DNA of 8,328 nucleotides from CAZYTO01 sp964650405 (lineage in GTDB: Bacteria; Acidobacteriota; Thermoanaerobaculia; Gp7-AA8), in contig CAZYTO010000260.1 in the NCBI GenBank assembly GCA_964650405.1, forward strand, positions 1 to 8,328. Direction: 5' to 3'. Under the pieces are notes generated by a model. The model was not told where the DNA came from, did no database searches, and saw nothing but the letters and a program-made list of their open reading frames with translations. Shown piece after piece: positions 1 to 5,470 of the stretch (positions are counted from its first letter, which is position 1; the number at the start of each line of letters is the position of its first letter). The position numbers and the translations under genes are program-made.

Positions 1-368
1 CGATCCAACGCCTTGCCGGAATCGATTCTTCCGATCCATCCCGGCATGGCCACGTTCTCCTCCGCGCTGAACTCCGGGAGGAGATGATGAAACTGAAACA
101 CGAAGCCTACGTTTCTGTTGCGGAACCGCGCCAGTTCGTCGTTCGACATCGACGTAACGCTCCGCCCGTCGACTTCGATCGTCCCCGAGTCGGGACGATC
201 GAGGCCTCCCAGCAAGTGAAGAAGGGTCGACTTGCCGATGCCGGACGGACCGACCACGGCGAGCATCTCGCCCCGCTCCACGGTGACGTTCATATCGCTG
301 AACACGGGCACCGGCACCTCTGCGTTGCGATACGTTTTCGACAGCGCATGCGCTTCGAGAAACGACAT
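1..368 (-). CDS. lolD: LolD-like lipoprotein-export ABC ATPase, N-terminal part (C-terminus outside window)
   Basis: ATPase subunit of a LolCDE-type inner-membrane transporter, which releases lipoproteins from the inner membrane to the carrier LolA. Only the first 122 codons are present; the frame stays open to the left edge. The protein starts MSFLEAHALSKTY. It has a Walker A motif GPSGIGKST (residues 40-48) followed by LLHLLGGLD, and a Q-loop segment FQFHHLLPEF (91-100, Q92) followed by ENVAMP. The FQFHHLLPEF-x-A-x-ENVAMP stretch is characteristic of LolD and separates it from the related MacB and FtsE ATPases. Signature motif, Walker B and H-loop lie outside the window. No Shine-Dalgarno site precedes the ATG; a TATAAT hexamer ends 8 bases upstream. 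The metallophosphoesterase gene lies 35 bases upstream on the same strand, so readthrough from it is also possible. Confidence 0.88.
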   Translation of the reverse strand, partial: MSFLEAHALSKTYRNAEVPVPVFSDMNVTVERGEMLAVVGPSGIGKSTLLHLLGGLDRPDSGTIEVDGRSVTSMSNDELARFRNRNVGFVFQFHHLLPEFSAEENVAMPGWIGRIDSGKALD

Positions 369-376
369 CAGGAAGG

Positions 377-382
377 ATTATA
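377..382 (-). promoter_or_regulatory. Candidate -10 box (TATAAT) for leaderless lolD
   Basis: The minus strand reads TATAATCCTTCCTGATG, with 8 bases between a perfect -10 hexamer and the lolD start codon. Transcription would then start at or next to the ATG, which fits the missing Shine-Dalgarno site. I see no TTGACA-like -35 at normal spacing. Two other genes in the window share the TANAATCCYTC arrangement. Confidence 0.5.
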
Positions 383-397
383 AGCACGCGCCGTGCT
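383..397. repeat. 15-bp perfect palindrome abutting the lolD -10 box
   Basis: AGCACG-CGC-CGTGCT has two perfect 6-base arms around a 3-base centre. It touches the TATAAT box at 377-382 and lies where the promoter spacer would be. It could be an operator or a small transcript hairpin ending the upstream metallophosphoesterase gene. A terminator role is weak because only TATAATCC follows it on the minus strand, with no T run. Confidence 0.45.
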
Positions 398-403
398 CAA
401 CCT

Positions 404-910
404 TCAGTGACGACTGAGTTGATTCATCCGCAATCGCAGCGCGGCGGCGGACCGCTCGTCCAGGACGATGTGAGCTGCATCACCGTCCTCGATGATTCCC
501 ACCGCCACCGGATAGTCGAAACGGCGGGGACCCGCGCTGGCCGGGTTGAAGTAGCGCACACCGTCGATCACCTCGTCGTGCGGCAGGTGGCTGTGGCCGA
601 AGATGACGAAGTCCGCCGCCTCTTTGCGCAAGGCGGTCAGCACGTGCGGCGCCGGCCTCCGCGGCTTCGGCAGGATGTGCGTAAGCAGGATCCGCAACCC
701 GCCCAGGCACAAGCGGACCACGTCCGTTCCGTCGCTGCCATCGTCGTTATTGCCGCCGACGAACGTGACCGGCGCGATGGCCCGCAACGCTTCGAGCACA
801 TGCCCGCCGCCGACGTCTCCGGCATGCACGATATGGCTGACGCCCTCGAACGCGCGGACCGCCTCCGGCCGGAGCAGGCCGTGGGTGTCCGCAATGACCC
901 CGATTCTCAT
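404..910 (-). CDS. YfcE/MJ0936-type metallophosphoesterase
   Basis: A 168-residue single-domain calcineurin-like phosphodiesterase, presumably cytoplasmic as there is no signal peptide. The two-metal site can be read in order: D8-x-H10 in ADTHG, G31-D32 in HAGD, G53-N54-N55-D56 (the GNxD motif), T77-H78, and G105-H106-S107-H108. Length and motif order match the YfcE/MJ0936 group, whose members hydrolyse phosphodiesters with Mn or Ni in vitro; the natural substrate is unknown. The ATG at 910 has no Shine-Dalgarno site. In-frame upstream codons reach a stop with no other start. Its ATG overlaps the TGA of a 14-codon reading frame (907-951) that does have a strong ribosome site, so translation is probably coupled. 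lolD follows 35 bases downstream. Confidence 0.88.
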   Translation of the reverse strand: MRIGVIADTHGLLRPEAVRAFEGVSHIVHAGDVGGGHVLEALRAIAPVTFVGGNNDDGSDGTDVVRLCLGGLRILLTHILPKPRRPAPHVLTALRKEAADFVIFGHSHLPHDEVIDGVRYFNPASAGPRRFDYPVAVGIIEDGDAAHIVLDERSAAALRLRMNQLSRH

Positions 911-951
911 GGACTCGGCAGGAGGATGTCATCGGCCAAGTGGATGTCCAT
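907..951 (-). CDS. Possible 14-residue leader peptide (MDIHLADDILLPSP)
   Basis: A minus-strand mini-ORF starts with ATG at 951 and ends with TGA at 907-909. That TGA overlaps the ATG of the metallophosphoesterase gene (908-910) in an ATGA arrangement. AAGGAGG lies 8 bases before its start and is the best ribosome site on this side of the divergent region. The simplest reading is a leader whose translation delivers ribosomes to the phosphoesterase start by termination-reinitiation. The peptide has no run of repeated or rare codons that would suggest amino-acid attenuation. Evidence is positional only; expression is not shown. Confidence 0.45.
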   Translation of the reverse strand: MDIHLADDILLPSP

Positions 952-959
952 GCGTCTTT

Positions 960-965
960 CCTCCT
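960..965 (-). promoter_or_regulatory. Shine-Dalgarno AGGAGG in front of the leader ORF
   Basis: A consensus AGGAGG on the minus strand (CCTCCT on plus) sits 8 bases from the ATG at 951 and about 50 bases from the phosphoesterase ATG. It therefore favours initiation at the mini-ORF. Confidence 0.55.
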
Positions 966-981
966 TCTGACCTCGGCAGCG

Positions 982-987
982 TACACT
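982..987 (+). promoter_or_regulatory. Weak candidate -10 box (TACACT) for the amidohydrolase gene
   Basis: TACACT would place a transcript start near 994, just before the ribosome site at 997-1003. No recognisable -35 is present. It lies in the 56-base gap between two divergent translation starts, so a promoter must be near here, but this exact hexamer is a guess. Confidence 0.25.
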
Positions 988-996
988 TTCACCCCC

Positions 997-1003
997 GGAG
1001 GAG
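997..1003 (+). promoter_or_regulatory. Shine-Dalgarno GGAGGAG fixing the amidohydrolase start
   Basis: GGAGGAG is followed after TTTC by the ATG at 1008. The reading frame is open far upstream to 603, but only this ATG has a ribosome site and is followed directly by a signal peptide. It therefore sets the true start. Confidence 0.8.
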
Positions 1004-1007
1004 TTTC

Positions 1008-2798
1008 ATGCGACGACTGGTTGCCCTCGGCCTGTTTGCCGTCACAAGCACACTCTTTGCCCAGACCCCGGAACACGACATCGCCGGCGCCCGTGCCGTG
1101 TTCGAGGACAACATCGCCGCCATCCGCGAACGGAATCGCGACAAGTACCTCTCCTACTACCTGCACTCCGAGCTGCTCGTACGCGGCGGTCCGGCCGGGT
1201 TCACCACCGGATACGACGAATTCGCGAAAGGCGCCGGCGGACAGTGGCCGGACCTGATCGAAGCCGACGACATTCACCTCACCCAGTTGCAGCCCGGCTG
1301 GGTGTACGGCACCTACCGCTACCGCGTGCGCTACGGAAGCGACGAGCACACGGGCATCTCCGAACGGTTGTTCGTCAAGACGCCGGGAGGCTGGAAGATC
1401 GGAGTGACCGGCGCCGTCGACGCCCCGCCCGGAACTCCCGCCCCGCCGCGCGCGCTCACGGGAGCGACGCTCATCGACGGCCGCGGCGGCGTCCCCATCC
1501 CCAATGCCAACGTCATCCTGCGTGACGGCAAGATCGATTGCGCGGGAACCGCCGCCCAATGCCCCGTCCCCGATGACATCGACGTGCAGAACGTGAAAGG
1601 CATGTGGATCACCCCCGGCCTCGTCGACGCGCACGTCCACTTCTCACAGACCGGGTGGGCGGACGGGCGCCCCGATTCGCTCGACCTCCGCGGGAAACAT
1701 CCCTACGAGCACACGGTCGCAGAGCTCAAAGCGCACCCGGACCGCTACGCGCGCTCGTACATCTGCTCGGGCGTGACCTCGGTGTGGGACGTCGGCGGCT
1801 ATGCCTGGACCCTGCAGCTCGCCGATCGCTTCGCACACGACACCCTTGCGCCGCACGTCGCCGCGGCGGGGCCGCTGCTCTCCACGCTCGATCACTGGCT
1901 GAACATGCCGGCCGAGCGGCAGTTCATCTGGCTGCACGACGAAGCCTCGGCCCGGGACGGCGTGCGCTACCTCGCCGAGCACGGCTCGAAGGCCGTGAAG
2001 GTCTGGTGGATCGTCAATGCCGACATGCCTGTGGAAAAGAACGCTCCCTTCGTCACCGCCGCCGGCGAAGAAGCCCACAAGCACAACCTGCCCCTCATCG
2101 TCCACGCCACGGGCCTGGCCGAGGCGAAGGGTGCCCTCCGCGCCGGCGCGAACGTGCTGGTGCACAGCGTGGAGGACCTCCCCGTCGATCAGGAGTTTCT
2201 CGACCTGGCGAAGAAGAACGGCACGATCGTCATCCCCACCCTCACCGTGCTCGACGGTTACGTGAAGATGTACCGCGGCGTGGTCGACCGCAAAGCGCCG
2301 CCCATCGACGACCCGAACGGGTGCGTCGACGCGGCCACGCTCGCTCGCGTCGCCGAGACGGCCGTGGTCGATCCGTCGCTCGTCCGCGCCGACCGGATAG
2401 CGTCACGGGAGACGCGTGCCAAACGCTTCACCGAGATCACCCGCAAGAACCTGAAGGTCCTCGTCGACAACGGCATCCCCATCGCCACCGGAACTGACGC
2501 CGGCAATCCCCTGACGCTGCATGGGCCGGCCATCTACGCCGAGCTCGACGCCATGCAGGCCAGCGGCATGACGCCGATGCAGGTGATCGTGGCGTCGACG
2601 GCCACCGCGGCCCGGGCCATGGGCATGGACAAGGTCACCGGCACGCTGGAGAAGGGGAAGAGCGCCGATTTCGTCGTGCTGGCCGCCGACCCGGCCCAGG
2701 ACGTCGCGAACTTCCGCAAAGTCCGTTTCGTGGGACGGGCGGGCGTCGTCCGCGCCATCGACGATCTCCACGCACTGGCGCAGAGCCCGCAGCAATGA
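1008..2798 (+). CDS. Secreted NTF2-like domain/amidohydrolase fusion (prolidase- or imidazolonepropionase-like)
   Basis: A 596-residue exported metal-dependent hydrolase. Residues 1-18 (MRRLVALGLFAVTSTLFA) form a signal peptide, probably cut before Q19. Residues about 25-135 resemble a SnoaL/DUF4440-type NTF2 fold (cone-shaped helix start, then YGTYRYRVRYG and ERLFVKTPGGWKIG strands). From about residue 150 an amidohydrolase follows. It has the small beta domain (LTGATLIDGRGG), then H209-x-H211 in GLVDAHVHF, the candidate metal-bridging K331 in KAVKVWW, H366 in IVHATG, H386 in VHSVED and D497 in GTDAG. All expected binuclear-site ligands are present, so it should be active. Relatives cleave dipeptides or cyclic amides; the substrate here cannot be read from sequence. 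The 93-residue gene starts 19 bases downstream and is probably cotranscribed. Confidence 0.87.
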   Translation: MRRLVALGLFAVTSTLFAQTPEHDIAGARAVFEDNIAAIRERNRDKYLSYYLHSELLVRGGPAGFTTGYDEFAKGAGGQWPDLIEADDIHLTQLQPGWVYGTYRYRVRYGSDEHTGISERLFVKTPGGWKIGVTGAVDAPPGTPAPPRALTGATLIDGRGGVPIPNANVILRDGKIDCAGTAAQCPVPDDIDVQNVKGMWITPGLVDAHVHFSQTGWADGRPDSLDLRGKHPYEHTVAELKAHPDRYARSYICSGVTSVWDVGGYAWTLQLADRFAHDTLAPHVAAAGPLLSTLDHWLNMPAERQFIWLHDEASARDGVRYLAEHGSKAVKVWWIVNADMPVEKNAPFVTAAGEEAHKHNLPLIVHATGLAEAKGALRAGANVLVHSVEDLPVDQEFLDLAKKNGTIVIPTLTVLDGYVKMYRGVVDRKAPPIDDPNGCVDAATLARVAETAVVDPSLVRADRIASRETRAKRFTEITRKNLKVLVDNGIPIATGTDAGNPLTLHGPAIYAELDAMQASGMTPMQVIVASTATAARAMGMDKVTGTLEKGKSADFVVLAADPAQDVANFRKVRFVGRAGVVRAIDDLHALAQSPQQ

Positions 2799-2817
2799 AG
2801 ACCATGTCGAGGACGCT

Positions 2818-3099
2818 GTGACCGACCCACGTTCCGAGGAAGCACGCGAGCAGTTCACGTACTTCAGCAACGAGTACGCGCAGGCCCTGCAGGCCTTCCA
2901 GACGATCGAGGACCAGTCCGCCACGCTGCTGCTCCTCGGCGTGGCCGACGACCTGCGCCAGTTCGTCGACCAGTTCCTGGAGATGGCCACGCGCACGCGA
3001 AAGCTGGCGGTCGAAAAGGGAGAAACGAACTTCGCCGAATGGTTCGAGGAGTTGATCAGGAAGGCGGAAGAGCTGCGGGGCGAGATCGTGCAGCGATGA
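2818..3099 (+). CDS. Small helical protein of unknown function (93 aa)
   Basis: I do not recognise a family. The start is GTG at 2818, with GAGG five bases upstream; an ATG at 2804 is out of frame and stops at once. The protein is acidic to neutral, has no signal peptide or membrane segment, and looks helical throughout. It has amphipathic stretches around residues 14-60 (NEYAQALQAFQTIEDQ, DDLRQFVDQFLEMATRTRKL) and 72-93 (WFEELIRKAEELRGEIVQR), like a small helical bundle or an oligomerising helper protein. It has no cysteines or histidines, so a metal or redox role is unlikely. It follows the amidohydrolase closely and ends just before a repeat hairpin, so it is likely the last gene of that transcript. 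Confidence 0.65.
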   Translation: MTDPRSEEAREQFTYFSNEYAQALQAFQTIEDQSATLLLLGVADDLRQFVDQFLEMATRTRKLAVEKGETNFAEWFEELIRKAEELRGEIVQR

Positions 3100-3100
3100 A

Positions 3101-3164
3101 AGTGGTTAGTGGTTAGTGTTAGTGGTTAGACAAACCAGCCGCTGCCTTCTAACCACTAACCACT
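3101..3164. repeat. Heptamer (AGTGGTT) repeat forming a 16-bp inverted repeat
   Basis: The left side is AGTGGTT repeated, with one shortened unit (AGTGTT) at 3115-3120. The right side (3149-3164) is the reverse complement, AACCACT units. Positions 3101-3116 and 3149-3164 match perfectly over 16 bases, with a 32-base loop; the third left unit (3121-3129) could pair instead. It may act as a transcript 3' hairpin for the upstream gene, though no T run follows. The right arm ends on the first base of the TACAAT promoter box of the next gene. Confidence 0.8.
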
Positions 3165-3169
3165 ACAAT
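3164..3169 (+). promoter_or_regulatory. Candidate -10 box (TACAAT) for leaderless M20 gene
   Basis: TACAATCCCTCCGTG puts a -10-like hexamer 6 bases before the GTG at 3176. There is no Shine-Dalgarno site. The AATCCCTC segment is identical to that before the 6120 gene. The -35 region would fall inside the heptamer repeat and shows no TTGACA. Confidence 0.5.
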
Positions 3170-3175
3170 CCCTCC

Positions 3176-4471
3176 GTGCGCAAGACTCTCGTGTTCTTAA
3201 CCATGACCACGACACTCACCGCCTCCGCCGCCACTCTCGACCAGCGCATCGACGATGCCGCGAAGAAGGTCGAGCCGAAAGTCATCGCCTGCCGCCGCGA
3301 CATCCACCAGCATCCCGAGCTCGGAAACCGCGAGACCCGCACGTCGAAACTCATCGCGGACCGCCTGCGCGAGCTGGGGATCGAAGTGAAGACACCCATC
3401 GCCCATACCGGCGTCGTCGGCATTCTGAAGGGCGGCAAGCCCGGGCGTGTCGTGGCACTCCGCGCCGACATGGACGCTCTCCCGGTCGTCGAACAGGTCG
3501 ACCTGCCGTTCGAGTCGACGGCGCGCACGACGTACAACGGCCAGGAAGTGGGCGTCATGCACGCCTGCGGACACGACGCGCACGTGGCCATCCTCCTCGG
3601 CGTGGCCGAGGTGCTGGCGGGCGTGAAGGACGAGCTCCCCGGCACCGTCAAGTTCCTCTTCCAGCCCGCGGAAGAAGGCGCGCCCGAGGGAGAGCAGGGC
3701 GGCGCGCAACTGATGGTCCAGGAAGGAGCGCTGGAGAATCCGCACGTCGATGCTGTGTTCGGGCTCCACGTCACGTCCCGCTACGCCGTCGGGGAAGTGA
3801 ACTACCGGCCGGGCGGGATGATGGCCAGCGTCGACTCGTTCCGGATCAAAGTCCACGGCAAGCAAACACACGGCGCCTATCCCTGGCTCGGCGTCGATCC
3901 GATCGTCGTAGCCTCCCAGATCGTCCTGGGCCTGCAGACGATCCCCAGCCGCCAGCTCGACGTCTCCCTCGCCCCATCGATCGTCACCGTCGGCGCCATT
4001 CACGGCGGCGTGCGCAACAACATCATCCCGGACGAGGTCGAGATGCTCGGCACGATCCGGTCGCCCGACGCCAAGATGCGGGACGACATTCACGCCCGTA
4101 TCAGGAAGACCGCCGAAGACATCGCTGCTTCGGGCGGCGCAACCGCCAGCGTCGTGATTACGCCCGGCTACCCGATCACCTACAACGACATTGCGTTGAC
4201 GGAGAAGATGTCCGCGACGCTGCGCCGGGTGGCGGGCGAGAAGAACGTCACCGTCGTCAACGCCACTCTCGGCGCCGAGGACTTCTCGTTCTACCAGCAG
4301 AAAGTGCCGGGACTCTTCTTCTGGCTCGGCACGCGGCCGAAGAACCAGGCGCCGGAGGAAGCGGCGTCGAACCACTCGCCGCTCTTCTTCGTGGACGAAA
4401 GCGGTCTCGAGCTCGGCGTGCGCGCCATGGCACACGTAGCGGTGGACTACCTTCGTCCGACTTTACCCTGA
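3176..4471 (+). CDS. Secreted M20D-family amidohydrolase (hippurate/N-acyl-amino-acid hydrolase type)
   Basis: A 431-residue zinc amidohydrolase that should release amino acids from N-acyl conjugates outside the cytoplasm. I chose GTG at 3176 because it gives MRKTLVFLTMTTTLTASA, a short signal peptide, and lies 6 bases after a -10 box. The frame extends to 3116, but that part is heptamer repeat, and ATG at 3203 would lose the charged n-region. M20D signatures: RRDIHQHPELG (41-50), ALRADMDALPV (94-104), HACGHDAH (129-136; C131 and H133 bind metal), FQPAEEG (162-168; E166 catalytic base, E167 ligand), H198, the dimerisation-domain H232, GAEDFSF (367-372) and H400. All metal ligands are intact. 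It is monocistronic in appearance, flanked by repeats on both sides; its TGA lies inside the repeat at 4466-4506. Confidence 0.9.
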   Translation: MRKTLVFLTMTTTLTASAATLDQRIDDAAKKVEPKVIACRRDIHQHPELGNRETRTSKLIADRLRELGIEVKTPIAHTGVVGILKGGKPGRVVALRADMDALPVVEQVDLPFESTARTTYNGQEVGVMHACGHDAHVAILLGVAEVLAGVKDELPGTVKFLFQPAEEGAPEGEQGGAQLMVQEGALENPHVDAVFGLHVTSRYAVGEVNYRPGGMMASVDSFRIKVHGKQTHGAYPWLGVDPIVVASQIVLGLQTIPSRQLDVSLAPSIVTVGAIHGGVRNNIIPDEVEMLGTIRSPDAKMRDDIHARIRKTAEDIAASGGATASVVITPGYPITYNDIALTEKMSATLRRVAGEKNVTVVNATLGAEDFSFYQQKVPGLFFWLGTRPKNQAPEEAASNHSPLFFVDESGLELGVRAMAHVAVDYLRPTLP

Positions 4472-4506
4472 GCGGGTGCGGTGGGCAGGGCGGGAGCGAA
4501 GGGTCT
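4466..4506 (-). repeat. Intergenic repeat, copy 1 (inverted)
   Basis: Read on the minus strand it begins AGACCCTTCGCTCCC and ends CCGCTCAGGG, matching copies 2 and 3 at both ends. It overlaps the end of the M20 gene; the TGA at 4469-4471 is part of its conserved CCTGAGCG terminus. Confidence 0.75.
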
Positions 4507-4539
4507 GGCGGCAATTGCCGGAACCTCGATCTTGCCACC

Positions 4540-4582
4540 AGATCCTTCGCTCCCACCCAACCCTGCCGCCCGCGCTCAGGAT
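4540..4582 (+). repeat. Intergenic repeat, copy 2
   Basis: Starts AGATCCTTCGCTCCC and ends CGCTCAGGAT, with a C-rich, variable middle. It is a direct repeat of copy 3 and an inverted repeat of copy 1. Confidence 0.8.
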
Positions 4583-4590
4583 AAACGTAG

Positions 4591-4630
4591 AGATCCTTCG
4601 CTCCCCCCTCCTACCACCCACGCTCAGGAT
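4591..4630 (+). repeat. Intergenic repeat, copy 3
   Basis: Has the same AGATCCTTCGCTCCC start and CGCTCAGGAT end as copy 2, eight bases away. It overlaps the 3' end of the dienoyl-CoA reductase gene, whose TGA (4624-4626, minus) lies in its CGCTCAGG end. Confidence 0.8.
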
Positions 4631-5451
4631 GGAGGCTTAGGCGCCATCTGCTTCAGCCGTCCCCAGTAGTCGGACCCGCTCAGCCACTGGCCGCCATCGA
4701 TGACGAACGCCTCTCCGGTGACGTAGCCCGCGAAATCCGACAGCAGGTACGTCGCAGCGTTGGCGATCTCCTCGAGGTTCGCGAAACGGCGGAGCGGGAT
4801 CGTGCGCCGGATGCCCTCCTCGACCATCGGGTCGGGAAAGAGGCGCTTCGACGCGCCCTCGGTGTGCACGGGTCCGGGCGCGATGGCATTGACCCGGATC
4901 TTGTGGCGCGCCCATTCGACGGCCAGAGTCTGGGTCATGGCCAGCACGCCCGCCTTGGCGCTGGCCGAGTGCACCACGCCCGCGGCTCCCGTCCAGGCGT
5001 AGTTGGCAATGATGTTCAGGATCGTCCCGCCGTTCTTCGACTCGATCATCCGCTTGCCGACAGCGCTCGTGCAGTAGAACGTGCCGTTCAGGACGATGCC
5101 GATGACCGAGTTCCAACCGTTCGTCGTGAGCTGGTCGGCAGGCGAGATGAAGTTGCCTGCGGCGTTGTTGACCAGAAAGTCGATGCGTCCGTGATCCGCG
5201 GCGACCTTCGCCGCCATCGCTTCGACCGCCTCCGCGTCGCGGACGTCGAGGACGTGAAAGTGGGCAGCCCCGGCCCGTCCGGTTTCGGAGCGCAACTGCT
5301 CGACCGCCGGAGCAAGGTGCTCCTCTTTCCGTGAAGCGAGGATGACCGTCGCTCCGAGCCTGGCCAGCTCGCGTGCGATCCCGAAGCCGATACCTGTCCC
5401 GCCGCCGGTGACGATGCCCGCCCGGCCGTCGAACGATTTGTCTGGAAGCAT
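4624..5451 (-). CDS. fadH: SDR-type 2,4-dienoyl-CoA reductase (FadH/DECR-like)
   Basis: A 275-residue cytoplasmic short-chain dehydrogenase, probably the NADPH-dependent reductase that handles polyunsaturated acyl-CoA in beta-oxidation. Cofactor motif TGGGTGIG at 15-22; NNAAG at 95-99. The stretch NAAGNFISPADQL, NGWNSVIGIVLNGTFYC and HSASAKAGVLAMTQTLAVEW closely resembles Bacillus subtilis FadH (YkuF) and mammalian DECR proteins. As in those, the usual YxxxK has no Tyr: S162-x3-K166 takes its place. The C-terminus has the VIDGGQW motif. The gene starts 17 bases after the PIN toxin stop, so it is probably cotranscribed with the toxin-antitoxin pair; a GA-rich tract serves as ribosome site. The symbol follows the B. 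subtilis SDR enzyme, not the unrelated E. coli flavoprotein FadH. A generic SDR is the alternative. Confidence 0.82.
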   Translation of the reverse strand: MLPDKSFDGRAGIVTGGGTGIGFGIARELARLGATVILASRKEEHLAPAVEQLRSETGRAGAAHFHVLDVRDAEAVEAMAAKVAADHGRIDFLVNNAAGNFISPADQLTTNGWNSVIGIVLNGTFYCTSAVGKRMIESKNGGTILNIIANYAWTGAAGVVHSASAKAGVLAMTQTLAVEWARHKIRVNAIAPGPVHTEGASKRLFPDPMVEEGIRRTIPLRRFANLEEIANAATYLLSDFAGYVTGEAFVIDGGQWLSGSDYWGRLKQMAPKPPS

Positions 5452-5458
5452 GAACGCC

Positions 5459-5470
5459 CTCTCTCTCTCT
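5459..5470 (-). repeat. (GA)6 dinucleotide tract at the fadH ribosome site
   Basis: Six GA units on the minus strand (CT on plus) fill the gap between the PIN stop codon TAG (5469-5471) and the reductase ATG (5449-5451). With the following GGG they form the only Shine-Dalgarno-like sequence (GAGAGGG) for the reductase. Tracts of this kind can change length by slippage. Confidence 0.6.

Larger units (their letters stand above)
4466..4582. terminator. Large imperfect hairpin between convergent genes, possible two-way terminator
   Basis: Repeat copy 1 pairs with copy 2. Positions 4492-4514 pair with 4532-4554 at 21 of 23 bases, leaving a loop of about 17 bases. The outer CCTGAGCG and CGCTCAGG ends can pair too. 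A separate 12-base palindrome, CGGCAATTGCCG (4509-4520), sits at the tip. Its position between two converging genes suggests transcription termination or transcript protection. There is no T run, so it is not a classical intrinsic terminator. Confidence 0.4.

Noticed and set aside
84..383. Plus-strand frames opposite lolD
   Set aside because: The minus-strand frame encodes clear Walker A and Q-loop motifs, so the plus-strand frames are shadows.
603..1007. Upstream extension of the amidohydrolase reading frame
   Set aside because: It runs antisense through the metallophosphoesterase gene. The ATG at 1008 has the ribosome site and a signal peptide.
747..1640. 297-codon minus-strand frame across the phosphoesterase/amidohydrolase boundary
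   Set aside because: It overlaps two well-supported genes and has no recognisable domain.
1604..2497. 297-codon plus-strand frame inside the amidohydrolase gene
   Set aside because: Arg/Ala/Pro-rich out-of-frame product typical of GC-rich shadows; the intact hydrolase frame explains this DNA.
2804..2821. ATG start at 2804 for the 93-residue gene
   Set aside because: It is out of frame and reaches a stop after five codons; GTG at 2818 has the ribosome site.
3101..3164. CRISPR array
   Set aside because: The units are 7 bases, tandem without spacers, and invert in the second half.
3116..3175. Upstream extension of the M20 gene
   Set aside because: It translates the heptamer repeat and would bury the signal peptide inside the protein.
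3197..4435. 412-codon open frame on the minus strand
   Set aside because: It is an antisense shadow of the M20 gene with no family motifs, caused by high-GC codon structure.
4466..4630. Insertion-sequence ends or a degraded transposon
   Set aside because: There is no transposase fragment, no target duplication is visible, and the copies are only about 40 bases.
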